Positions 22,235 through 32,831 of a DNA stretch of 63,832 bases are shown in pieces (the stretch's first letter is position 1; each line of letters opens with the position of its first letter). Location: positions 1 through 63,832 of the forward strand of contig JAGFNK010000306.1 in NCBI GenBank assembly GCA_025769875.1, given 5' to 3'. Under the pieces are notes generated by a model. That model was given only the letters and a program-made list of their open reading frames with translations. It was not told where the DNA came from and ran no database searches. Position numbers and translations under genes: made by a program. This DNA comes from Russula earlei (taxonomy: Eukaryota > Basidiomycota > Agaricomycetes > Russulales > Russulaceae).

Positions 22235-24336
22235 ATGGAAGTGATTGTTGATCACAATTGTGAGAAAACTGGTGAGCGCGACTCGGACTCAGCGGCCGCC
22301 TCCCTTTACACGAAGACGGCACTTAGTGCCATGTTTGCAAAGTCGTATGATGTGGGTCAGAAGGGTCAGTTCATCGAGATCTGGCTGGATCATATAAAGG
22401 TGAGCAAATTATTTTCAACATCTCACTTGTTGCTCATGCCTCGCAATTTGGGGTCAAAGTCCTCAGCAAAGTCATTGCGCTCTTCACTTCAGACTTCGGT
22501 GTCGACCTCTTCCTTTGCCAGCGCAGTCAAGTCGAGCACCAAGGCACTCCAGTGTGGAGTCAAACGTAGCATCACAAATGGCTCGAAGGCAATCACCCAG
22601 CCTCTCAAGCACGCAAAGCATGTGGCATCCAATGCCACCTCCACACCCGTTGAAAGCGAACAAGAAGCGGAGCAAGCACTGATGATGGATGATCATATGA
22701 GTATCAGCAGCAATGGCGCAACCGGCAATGCTATCGAGATTGAATCAGATAATGAGGAGCTTGAAAAAGACCTATGTATGTCGTTTCATTATCATTTTTT
22801 ACCTCTTTTGCTTACTTGGACACTAGAAGACGCAAAGAGGTCATGGTGGTCCCCCATCTACACATTCTTCAAGCCCGACATCTCTATTCAAATTCACAAA
22901 AACCGCGTCTCCCACTTCTTCACCTGTTTGTCAAAACATTGCAAGACAGGCTCGAAAGGTGTTCGGCGCTATCAAGATAAGGGCAACAAATCTTCAACTG
23001 CAAATCTCAAGCACCACACCATCCGATGCTTTGGTGAGGACGCGGTGAATGCAGCTATGAAGGGCGAGGCTGCTAGTGAAGGCCGCACTGGCAACATATT
23101 TGCAGCATTTGCCCGCCAAGGACAGCGGCCTGTCATGTACTCGCATTGAGCACACACAAACACAGAATTTCGGTAAGTAGTACTTATTATTAGCTAAATG
23201 CTCTATTCTAAACATGTTGAACAGCGTGCACATTGCAAAATGGGTGGCAGAATGCAACCGTCCTCCGCAAATTGTCTCTGATCCCGAGCTCATCGATATT
23301 TTCAAGACCGGGCACCCCAACCGTAAAGTTCCATGTCCAAACATGGTTCGACGTGATGTCAAGGCCACATACATCAAGTGCCATGAACGGATAAGCAAAC
23401 TACTGCAAGAACACCCAGGTTGCATTCACTTTGTGACCGATTGTTGGACTTCAACCAACCACCGCATGTTTGTTGCCTGGACTGTACACCTTGAGCATCA
23501 AGGTGCCATGCTAGCTTTCTTACTCGATATCATTGAGGTTCCAAAATCTCATACGGGTACAGCTTTGGCAAAGGCCTTTCAGAAGATGCTCGAAACATTT
23601 GGACTCCAAGATCGTATTCTGGCCATAAATGCTGACAATGGATCTGCAAATGACACGCAGACCAAAGCTCTCGCAACAATGGAGAACTCTTTTGATGGAC
23701 AAAACTGCGTCCACTGTTTCAATCACACTCTGCATCTCTCAGCCAAAGCCCTCCTCAGCCCATTCAACGCTGCATTAGCTGGCGTATCCAATAACAATGA
23801 TGACGTTGGGGAAGATGGTGCACTTGATGAAGAAGACGAAGACGAAGACGAAGATGAGGATGAGGACAAGGATGAAGATGAAGATGGATTGGATGTACCG
23901 GATGAGGATGATGATGATGATGGTATTGATGAACTTGAGAACCTAGACGAGGAGAAGAAGGAAGAGATCATGGAAACTACAGCTACTGTTCATCAAATCG
24001 TGATGAAGGTATGTACTATCTTAGTTGTTCCCTGGGACTCAGAGTAACCACTGATCTTGATTCAATAGCTTCGTTGTCTGTCATTTGCTATCATTCACTC
24101 AACAACTATCACTCTCCCGAAGTGGCGCAAGTGTTGCAAGGAGCTTGGACTCAAGCCGCGCCTCATGCCGCGTGACGTTGTGACATGCTGGAATTCGACG
24201 TACTACATGCTTCATTTTGCAATGAAATATTGTGAGGTTATTGATGCAATGATGGCCGACAAGGTCCTCAAGCTTCGGAAGTATGAGCTTGATGATGAAG
24301 AGTGGGTTATCATTGAAGATCTTGTGTTGGTACTAT
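22235..24336 (+). pseudogene. hAT-family transposase, 3'-truncated
   Basis: Starts at ATG 22235 (MEVIVDHNCEK). A BED-type zinc-finger region lies at 22900-23040 (CLSKHCK...TANLKHHTIRCFG). A 52-nt intron at 23173-23224 (GTAAGT...AACAG) joins EFR to VHIAKWVAECNRP. The catalytic part has DCWTSTNHRMFVAW and NADNGSANDTQT, then CVHCFNHTLHLSAKALL, followed by an acidic insert of about 60 residues rich in Asp/Glu. A second intron at 24009-24068 precedes PRDVVTCWNSTYYML. The coding part ends at a GTAAGT donor at 24337, and the intron is cut by a G/H terminus. The C-terminal dimerisation domain is absent. A TGA at about 23147, just after MYSH, is another broken codon. Cut-and-paste enzyme, now inactive. 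Confidence 0.8.
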
Positions 24337-24357
24337 GGGTAAGTCATATTTTTACTT

Positions 24358-24770
24358 ATTGCCATTTTCAGCACACTTGGTGGAGCTTGAATTCCGCCCA
24401 AATCGGCGCAGAAACCCCCTCAAACATGTGGGATGAATATCTCCCTCAAAACAGCTTCAATTCATATGACATTTATTGTCCCTGAATCGCCTGAATGAGG
24501 GCTAGGCAGCCCCATTGTTTTCATGAGATTTGAGTGAGAATTGGTGGAGCTGGACTCAAGCCACCTCCACATGTGTATTAGATGAATTACAACTCAAAAT
24601 CATGGTCTATATCTATTATTTTTCCCTCATGTTGTACCCATGGGCTGTCTTGAGGCAGCCCCATAGTGTTTTTGACTCAAGTGTTGTGGTGTGCAACATT
24701 ATTTCCAGTGCAATTGGAGTCGCGGCCAGCCACTCATCACCCCTCTCGCCTCTCGATTCTGACCATCCTT
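24358..24770 (+). repeat. G/H-family terminal repeat (G subtype)
   Basis: Starts ATTGCCATTTTCAGCACACTTGG after TT, inserted in an intron of the hAT gene. Nearly identical to 21210-21622 including the subtype-specific tail. With the inverted copy ending at 27605 it could bound a 3.25-kb unit. Confidence 0.65.
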
Positions 24771-24844
24771 CTTGTTTTTCACAGACAGAGAGGAGTGGGT
24801 TGAAAAGAGGGGTCCTATTCTGAACTCTTTCTACTACAGAGTAG

Positions 24845-25855
24845 CTAGGGTGTTTTTATATACAGGAGTTGTCTCCATTGCAGGTGGTGGCAGCAGGCGT
24901 GGATGAGGAGCGAAGGCATAGGCGGTGAGCATGAGTTCGTAGATAGAGACGTAGGTGGTGAGGACTCGAGAAAGAGGATGCGTGGGGCGGCTTGTGTGGG
25001 GGTGGGATCTGTCGTCTTGTGGCGGTGGTGGCGGGGTTGTCTCCACTGCAGGTGTTGGCAGCAGACGTGGGCGAGAGTGTGCGAATGGATGGGGAGGCAA
25101 TGTGGGAGGCGGTGTGCAGTGTGCTGTTGGCATCGGCGACTGCTTCTCCTGCAGCGGCGGCAGCGTGGCGGCGGCTTCTGCTCCTGTTGTGGCGTGTTGT
25201 GGCTAAGTTTGTGGCCGAGGCCTTCTTGGTCTTCTGGGGTGGTGCTGGTGGCAAGGGGTTGTGACGGTGCGGCGGTGCTGGTGTCGCGCGAAACTACTAA
25301 AGCGGCGGCTGTGACTGAGAAGACTGAGGCTGAGACTGAGAAGGTGGCGGCGGACTGAGCTGGTGCAACGGTGGAGGCAGACGGGGCAGAGGCGACAACT
25401 GAGGGCGACACAGGGGTGACGGTGGCTGTGGCTGACAAGGGCGGGGTGGCGGTGGCTTGTGAGACGGTGGTGGAGGCGGCGGCATGTGGCACTAAGACGT
25501 CGGTGGCTGAGGCTGAGGCTATGGTGGTGGCTGATGAGACTAAGGCGGCTGGCAAGGCTAAGAGCGCGGTGGCGGCGGTTGACTGATCTGAAGCTGGGGC
25601 GATGGAGATGGCTGGCAAAACTAGGGGTGTGGTGGCGGCGGCTGAGACTGAGAAGGCTGAGGCTGAGGGCAGGGTGGAGATGGTGGCGGCTGGCGATGCT
25701 GGTGCTATGACGGACTGGGCTGAACTAATGAGTACAGGCGAGGCTAAGACGGAGACTGATGCGAAGTCGGCAGCTGGCACAACTGAGGCTACTGTGGCGA
25801 CGGACGAGGCGACAGACGAGCCGGTGCGTAAAGAGTCGTGTGGCTTATTCATCAA
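24845..25855 (-). other. Ala/Ser/Val-rich open frame of unknown function
   Basis: A 336-codon minus-strand frame. Its first ~210 residues are almost only Ala, Ser, Val, Thr and Pro, and the rest is His/Pro/Ser-rich. A phrase near its end is duplicated at DNA level (GTTGTCTCCATTGCAGGTG near 24866 and GTTGTCTCCACTGCAGGTG near 25035). No domain, signal peptide or conserved motif is visible. The bias also opens long frames on the other strand, so it may be a low-complexity tract rather than a gene. It lies between two inverted G/H termini. Confidence 0.3.
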
Positions 25856-25964
25856 CCGTCCACCTGTCCACTCCTACTCCAGGACGACAACAGGGTGTTC
25901 TTCCCTTCCCAGAGCTGCTCACCATACCTTGCTCTACCCCTCCATTTCAACCCCCTAAACCCTC

Positions 25965-26334
25965 ATGGGCTCGAAGCAACGTGCTTCAAAACGCCGGCCT
26001 GCACCGACACATACTACTGGCCAAAGGAAGGCTGCCCGAAAAAAAACTGGTGGAAATGAAAGTGACAGCTCAGGCACTCCCACTCGACCAAAGCGATCAC
26101 AACCACAAGCTCAGGCTTCCAAGACATCCCTTCCTGCTATTGATGAGGATGGGGAGGAAGAGTCCTATGCCTATGTAGATGCAGAAGCCTGGGAACTCAC
26201 TACAGCACAAACGCACGGACCACAAGACATGCAAAATTGTCTCAAAGGCGCACGGCCTCAATGTCAACTCACCCACACAGCTATATGGCTGGCCGCAAAT
26301 CGCTTACAAGAGTACATATGTGCGTATTCCTTTC
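25965..26334 (+). other. Unknown spliced-looking ORF at the H element edge
   Basis: ATG at 25965 opens a basic, Ser/Thr-rich segment (RKAARKKTGG, then the acidic IDEDGEEESYAYVDAEAWE). About 26245 onward, another frame gives KAHGLNVNSPTQLYGWPQIA, a stretch also kept in the H copies at 46811 and about 52350. A possible intron starts at a GTGCGT near 26326. The conserved peptide and intron-like junctions suggest a gene carried by, or captured in, the H element. I do not recognise the protein. Confidence 0.3.
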
Positions 26335-27605
26335 ATGCCATCTCCTCTTTGTCCTCACATCATCATCATCGTCACCGCCAGCACCCCACCCTCACCCCCA
26401 TCAACTGCCGCACGCCCTCGCCCTCAACGCCCCCACCTTCACCATGCACTGACGAGTCCCAACGCACAGCCGAAGAGCCCTGTACCACGCCGCCGTCTTC
26501 GTTGCCATCGGATGGTGTTGCTACTGTACATTTCGGTATGCTTTTCTCCCCTTTTTTACTAGACTCTCATTTTGTTAGTCAGAGATCTGCATGCCGCCTA
26601 TGTGTCCATTTCCCAGCCTGCCGCCATCTTCCCTCTCCCTTTCTACTTCCACACCCCCTTGCTCCTCTCCCTCGCATCTGCCATCCAAGTTCTCCAATCG
26701 TCCCACCTGCAATCATGTTCGGCAGTGCCATCAGCGCCCAAGTGACCACCCACCAGCACTCTCCCTATCCCCCCTCCAGCCTCTCCTTTGCATCATCTCC
26801 CCCTCCTCGCGTCACGACTTGACCACACCCGTCGTCACCACACCTGGCCTCGGCCATCCTTCACAAATCGCCACACGCCACTACCACAGCCGCTGGAGAC
26901 CACGACTCGATACCTCACGTCGTCCAGCTTCGGTCCCCTTCTCATGTCTAGATTTCCTTTCATATGACTGTCTTTTGTGCTTTTCCTGTCCCTTAGCCTT
27001 AGTTCTAACCTGTATCTGCTACCATGTTGAATAAAGTTGCCCTGTTGTTCCCTTATCATCTGTGTGAACCTGAGTGCAGTCGAATGAACAAATGCGTTCT
27101 CACGTTCCCGCTAGGTGCTCCTCCTCTTTGGAGCTTCAGTCTTATGAAGTCATTCTGCATTCTTGGACACACTTCACCGCCCCATGGGCTCAGGTGTGCA
27201 CTTCCTGGGGGGGCTCCTTCCCGGCACATGACCATGCTACTGTCACACAATATGAGGGAAACAACATTGCACATCACAACGCTTGAGTCAAAATCACTAT
27301 GGGGCTGCCTCAAGACAGCCCATGGGTACAACATGAGGGAAAAATAATAGATATAGACCATGATTTTGAGTTGTAATTCATCTAATACATATGTGGAGGT
27401 GGCTTGAGACCAGCTCCACCAATTCTCACTCAAATCTCATGAAAACAATGGGGCTGTCTAGCCCTCATTCAGGCGATTCAGGGACAATGAATGTCATATG
27501 AATTGAAGCTGTTTTGAGGGAGATATTCATCCCGCACGTTTGAGAGGGTTTTCTGCACCAATTTGGGTGGAATTCAAACTCCGCCAAGTGCGCTGAAAAC
27601 GGCAA
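26245..27605 (-). mobile_element. H element copy 1
   Basis: About 1.36 kb shared with 45048-49080 (interrupted) and 51006-52470. The outer end is GGCAATAA at 27601-27608. Inside lie the ~340-bp terminal core (27265-27605), a block with GGCTCCTTCCCGGCACA, and a CT-rich section with a possible intron near 26535-26582 (GTATGC...GTCAG). The other end of the element is not clear. It directly abuts Gypsy E4, suggesting insertion or recombination in that element. Confidence 0.6.
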
Positions 27606-27606
27606 T

Positions 27607-30420
27607 AATTGAATACGTAAAACTACCATAGCACAACAACTGGCAGAATCACAGGCACAAGAAAAAACACAAACTTGGCAAGAAATAGTTCCCCTTCAAT
27701 ACCATCAATATGGACAAGTATTCATGGAACAAGAATCGGAAAGATTCCCCGGACCAAGAAAATGGGATCACGCCATTGACCTAAAATCAGATGCTCCAAC
27801 AACAATCAACTGCAGAGTATATCCCCTCTCACCGAAGGAAAAGGAAGAACAGGGGAAGTTTCTCGAACAAAATTTACGACTTAAACGAATAAGAAGATCC
27901 AATTTGCCATACGCCAGTGGATTCTTCCTTATAAAAAAGAAAGACGGAAAATTTTGACCAGTACAAGACTATAGGAATTTGAACAAATGGACAATACCCA
28001 ATGTGTATCCACTGCCCTTAATCCTGGAACTCATTCATGCCTTAGCAGGGAAAGAACTCTTCACTAAATTCGACGTCAGATGGGGCTACAACAACATTCG
28101 AATCAAAGAAGGAGATGAATGGAAAGCAGCCTTCAAGACGAGCGACGGGCTATTCGAACCTATGGTAATGTTCTTCGGACTAACAAATTCTCCAGCTACC
28201 TTTCAAACTATGATAGACGACATTTTTCAAGAAGAGCTCGCACAAGGATGGTTGAAAATCTACATGGACGACATCATCATTGCCACACAAAATGATGAGA
28301 CAGAACACGCGCTCAAAGTCAACCACATACTGTCCAAATTGAAACAACACGATCTCTATCTTAAGCCAGAGAAGTGTCAATTCCACAAGAAAAAAGTAGA
28401 ATACCTCGGAGTAATCATAGGAGAAGGAAAAATAACCATGGACCCCGTCAAAGTCAAAGGAATTAAAGACTGGCCAACACTGTCAACATTAAAAGAAGTC
28501 AGAAGTTTTCTAGGATTTTGTAACTTCTATCGAAACTTTATACCCAACTTTTCCATAAAAGCAAGACCACTAAATGACTTAACAAAAAAGAACAGACAGT
28601 GGGAATGGACAACAAAAGAAGACCAAGCCTTTCAAATCCTAAAAAAAACTTGCATATCCTACCCAGTACTCCGCACCCCAGATTGGACGAAACAATTCAT
28701 CTTAGACACCGATGTGTCAGGATTCGCTATAGGAGCAGTCATATCCCAAGAATACGAAGATGGTTTACACCCAATTGCATACTATTCTAGGACACTACTA
28801 GACGCAGAAAGAAACTACGATGCACACGACAAAGAACTAGCAGCAGTAATATTCGGACTAAAAAGTGGATGACCATTCTTCCTGGGAGCTGATAAACCAG
28901 TTAGAATAAGAACAGACCACAAAAATCTTACATACTTCAAAGAACCACAAAAACTGACAGGATGACAAGCCAGATGGATGCAATATATGCAAGACTACAA
29001 CATCACTATGGAACATGTCCCTGGACATACACATACAATCGCCGACACACTTTCACGTCACAAAGACCTTAACAAGGGGGTAGAAGAACAAAAAACCATG
29101 TTACTACCACCCGAAATCCTCGCACGAAAAACCTACCTACCAGACAAACCCGACAAGCGACGAGAAATCCTAAGACTATTTCACGACACCCCCTTCGCAG
29201 GACACCCCGGAATAGCCAACACCTGGGATTTAGTCAAACAACATTATGAAGGACCTAGACTACAACAATTTGTAGAACAATACATCAAAGGTTGCGCCAA
29301 GTGTCAAGAGTCCAAAACCAATATACCCAGAAAGAAAGCCACGACCTTTCCACTCAACACACACATTGAACAAGGCCCCTTTCAATACATAGCAATGGAC
29401 CTCATTACCGATCTACCCAAATCAGAAGGATTCGACAGTGTCCTCACCATAGTCGATCAAGGATGTTCCAAAGCGACAAAATTCATCCCATGTAACAAAA
29501 CGATCGACGGAACAGGTGTTGCACATGAGTATCTAAAACACCTCGTGCCCTGGTTTGGCATCCCCAAAAGAATCATCTCCGACAGAGACCCTCAATTCAC
29601 ATCAAACTTCTCCAAAGCCATATGCAGAAATCTAGGGATCAAACAAAACATGTCCACTGCATTCCACCCCCAAACAGACGGACAAACAGAACGAATGAAC
29701 GCATGGCTAGAACAATACTTGAGACCCTGGACCACAACTCACCCTCATTCCTGGGCAAAAATGCTCCCCCTAGCAGAATACGCACACAACTCGTGGAAAC
29801 ACGAAACATCACGGAGATCACCACACAAACTCCTCATGGGGTTCAGACCCCAAATCAATATCAATTTAGAAGACAACAACGTACCCTCATCCACCGATCG
29901 TCTAAAACTACTAGAAGAATCTAGACTAGACGCTCAACAACTTCTAGAATGCAAACAACAACCCCTGAGACCAGACATCAAGGAAATGGAAGAAGGAACC
30001 CTCGTATGGCTAGAAGCGAAGAACCTCAAGACACGAGGAACACACAAGTTAATGCCTAAAAGATATGGTCCATTCCCCATCACAAAAAGAATTTCCAAAG
30101 TCGCGTATCAACTACAACTCCCGCCATCAATGAAGATACACGATGTCTTTCACATCAACCTACTTCTCCCTTATAAGGAGATGGAAGAATACGGCACACC
30201 GTTCACACGACCTCCACCAACTGTTGAAAACAAGGAAGAATACGAAATTGAAGCGATTCTAGACACAAGAAGATTCGGACGGACACGTAAACTTCAATAC
30301 CTCATACACTGGAAAGGATACCCTGCATCAGATGACTCATGGGTTGACCATCATGACCTCAACGCCCCAGAACTTCTGAAAGAATACTACTCCGCTTTGG
30401 CTGGACGACCCCAAATATAA
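27607..30420 (+). pseudogene. E4 Pol: RT, RNase H, integrase, chromodomain
   Basis: The best pol in the window: one reading frame from 27616 to 30420, broken only by three TGA codons (27955, 28870, 28963). Each falls where E2 has CGA (Arg). RT has KKKDGKF, FFGLTNSPATFQ and IYMDDII. RNase H has DTDVSGFAIGAV. Integrase has the HHCC finger (GHPGIANTW...CAKCQESK), the DDE core (MDLITDLP, SDRDPQF, QTDGQTERMN) and a GPF-type tail. The chromodomain is near the end (YEIEAILDTRR, YLIHWKGYPASDDSW). Protease and gag are missing at the left junction with H1. A family-D chromovirus. Confidence 0.9.
29065..29082 (+). other. Candidate central polypurine tract of E4
   Basis: GACCTTAACAAGGGGGTA, identical to E2 at 15248-15265, sits within about 37 identical nt although nearby codons differ at third positions. 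It matches the E4 3' tract (31720-31737) at 17 of 18 positions. Confidence 0.6.
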
Positions 30421-30473
30421 AAACACCACCCATAGACGACTATCCCCTACCGTTCCACCCACATACAACAAAC

Positions 30474-31727
30474 ATGTCTTCCACTCAGAACTCCCCCACT
30501 GCTTCCTCTGCCACTCTAGTACCCACTCCACCTTACTCCCCCGCTCTCATCCACCTACCGCTATCTCAAGGACCATCTCCCTCGACGGCAGCCACTATTA
30601 ACACCAGACTACTCATCCGACGCACTGCACAACACGCCGCCATGATTGTCCAAGCACGCAAACTATGGGAGGACGACTCCCTTACCACGATACTACGTGC
30701 CTTTGGCAATCGATCTCCCACTCTAGGAACCAATATGCCCATCAGAACTCGCAGCCCGTCTTATCACGTTCGCACTCCCTCACCTGACCCTATTCCAATT
30801 CCCCCACGTACCGCTACACCTATCATCCGACAAGTTGAAAACATCGTTCTACTTGACGAAAACTTCGCCCCAACAAACCTTGAAAGGACACCACCCCCCA
30901 TCTATCAACCACCCACCAACCATGTACAACACTCAGAACTAGAAGAACTCGGAGAAGGATGGGAAGAAGGAGACCTAGGACTAGAATTACTAATCCCAGA
31001 TCCAGGAAATGAAGAAGACACTCTTCCCCCTCGTTTCGTCCTTCCTGACCTCACGCATGGCTTCCCCTCCCTTCTAGCCACCTATGGCCCTGGATGTCCC
31101 ACTCACCGTATTCCCATCCGAGCTCGAGCTGACCCTTACCCTCGCCCTCTTCTTATGCAGAAGGATGCCTTCTTGTTCAAAGAAGGTCTCCGACATACTA
31201 AAGCTATAGACGAGGCACTCAGGTTCGAACAGGATCTGTCACTAGAAGCCGAAGTACGTCGCTATCGGTTTGCCATAAAGAAAACACAACAAATGGCAAA
31301 CGCCCTCGTCACCGCTCGAGAAAGATACCATGACATGATATGGGAAGTAAGGGACTCGGAGGTCAAGCTAGCCAAAGCTAACGCCAAGGCCCGCCTCAAA
31401 CCACGAGTCTTGTTCGGGACTATGCCTCAACTCACCAAACAAGAGCACCAAGACGCTAAACAAGCTCTCTTAGATCCATGGTACCAATTCTCCCCCCGAC
31501 TCTCCAACAAATGCGCTTGGTGCCACGACGGAGGACACGACACCTCTGAATGCTCCAAAATCGCCATCTGTATCCTCTGCAATCGTCAAGGACACATAGC
31601 TGACTATTGCAGAAACCCTCACCGATGGTGCAGACCCAAGAAAATATGTCGAGTCCCTCAGCGACCAGATCCATTTTCATACCAACCACTGTCACTACTA
31701 TCCTCCCCTACATTGCTTAGACATTAA
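30474..31727 (+). CDS. E4 3'-ORF (ORF3), intact, two CCHC zinc knuckles
   Basis: 417 aa, starting at ATG 54 nt after the pol stop and ending TAA just before the polypurine tract. The N-terminal third is Pro/Ser/Thr-rich (SPTASSATLVPTPPYSP). A middle block has EELGEGWEEGDLGLELLIPD. Residues about 245-305 form a charged helix, possibly a coiled coil (SLEAEVRRYRFAIKKTQQ onward). The C-terminus has two perfect CCHC knuckles, CAWCHDGGHDTSEC and CILCNRQGHIADYC, followed by a basic patch. Open although pol has three stops. A nucleocapsid-like or RNA-chaperone role is inferred, not shown. No membrane segment. Confidence 0.8.
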   Translation: MSSTQNSPTASSATLVPTPPYSPALIHLPLSQGPSPSTAATINTRLLIRRTAQHAAMIVQARKLWEDDSLTTILRAFGNRSPTLGTNMPIRTRSPSYHVRTPSPDPIPIPPRTATPIIRQVENIVLLDENFAPTNLERTPPPIYQPPTNHVQHSELEELGEGWEEGDLGLELLIPDPGNEEDTLPPRFVLPDLTHGFPSLLATYGPGCPTHRIPIRARADPYPRPLLMQKDAFLFKEGLRHTKAIDEALRFEQDLSLEAEVRRYRFAIKKTQQMANALVTARERYHDMIWEVRDSEVKLAKANAKARLKPRVLFGTMPQLTKQEHQDAKQALLDPWYQFSPRLSNKCAWCHDGGHDTSECSKIAICILCNRQGHIADYCRNPHRWCRPKKICRVPQRPDPFSYQPLSLLSSPTLLRH

Positions 31728-31738
31728 CAAGGGGGTGA
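31720..31738 (+). other. 3' polypurine tract of E4
   Basis: GACATTAACAAGGGGGTGA lies directly before the LTR start TGTCACAAG. Confidence 0.7.
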
Positions 31739-32231
31739 TGTCACAAGTACCGGTCCCTCAGACCGAACCGGCAACCGGACAAGCCTACCCGGACAAGCCT
31801 CACGATTCCCACGCATTCTTATGACTCATTCAGCCTCGCATGTACCACTACCTTCCAGCGTGTTCCAGTCTCGATCGTCTCGTTGCTACCTCATGTCTAC
31901 TATTTGATATAGGACATAGTTGTCTATATAAACCTGTCAGTAACAGAGAACAAGCCCTAAGCTTGTTCTCTTGTGAAATATCACTGGATTCAGCTTCGGG
32001 ACTGTAGGCTTTCAGGGAATCAAGCAAACAACTCAGAAACTCTTTCTATCCTCTAAGTCTTTGAACACGAAGACTTATTCACTGTCATTCCACTCCGCGG
32101 TACACACTAGCCTCAGCTATGTTGTCACCGAGATCCCCGATTCTCGCGAGAACTCATTGTCTCGCTCGACTCTGTGCGCACGTCTCGCGCGTGAAACGAT
32201 TTGTCAGCGACACCGCCCCCAGTCAGTGACA
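31739..32231 (+). repeat. LTR family D, 3' LTR of E4
   Basis: 493 bp, TGTCACAAGTACC to GTCAGTGACA. TATATAAA is at 31925 and AAGCTTGTTCTC starts 34 nt later at 31959. Same family as 18768-19263. It is followed at once by a truncated family-C LTR, so E4 probably inserted in that LTR. Confidence 0.85.
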
Positions 32232-32831
32232 AAGGCTTTAGACTGAGCGGTCGCAGGGGAGTACCCAGAAAGATGAGAGTATCACAAATGGACAGTCTGA
32301 CGACTGCCATACTTCATTGGGGCTTATATACAGTGTACAGGGTCGATTGCAAAGAACTGGGACTATTCTAGACTCTTTGGTACCATCCAATAGGACTACA
32401 GAGGCGTAAACTTGCTTGTGTCAAGTTTCAGGCTTACTGAGTGCATTACTGATCATTGTGGAGCGATGACATCATTATGATATCACTGTGGAGCGCTTAG
32501 TGAGCCTATGAGGTCACTGTGGAGTCACTCAGTCAGCCATGATGTCATTGGAGCCTTGATGATGTCAGATGAGTTATGCAATGGTTTCTAAGAGTTTGTG
32601 CCGCTGTTTCGGGTTCTTGGTGGCTGGGTGACCATGTGGCTGCCACGCGATGATTACCCGATTAGGAAACGGGTGCCTGGTTGTGTTATAGTGCCTTTGC
32701 AATAGCGATATCTTGCACTGCAGGAGGGATAGCCCAGAAAACGGAAGGGAGTTGGTAATGCAAAATGAGAGAGGTCTCTCTTGAGTGAAATAGGACCATC
32801 TTTGGTCGGGACCTGGCCTTGGTTCATAACA
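32232..32831 (-). repeat. LTR family C, truncated
   Basis: Minus-strand copy ending ...GGTTCATAACA at 32831. Compared with 45260-46088 it lacks about 230 bp at its left edge, removed at the junction with the E4 LTR. It cuts E3 ORF3. Confidence 0.75.

Noticed and set aside
22776..22826. A 51-nt intron in the hAT gene (GTATGT...CTAG)
   Set aside because: Splice signals look good, but joining the exons creates a TAA, while reading through stays open. Left undecided and not annotated.
24903..25710. Plus-strand Ala/Val/Trp/Arg-rich ORFs opposite the Ala-rich minus ORF
   Set aside because: They mirror the GC-rich triplet repeat composition on the other strand; several frames are open at once, so none is supported.
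30474..31727. Envelope-like gene after pol
   Set aside because: Position fits an env gene, but there is no signal peptide, transmembrane segment or furin-like site; the CCHC knuckles point to nucleic-acid binding instead.
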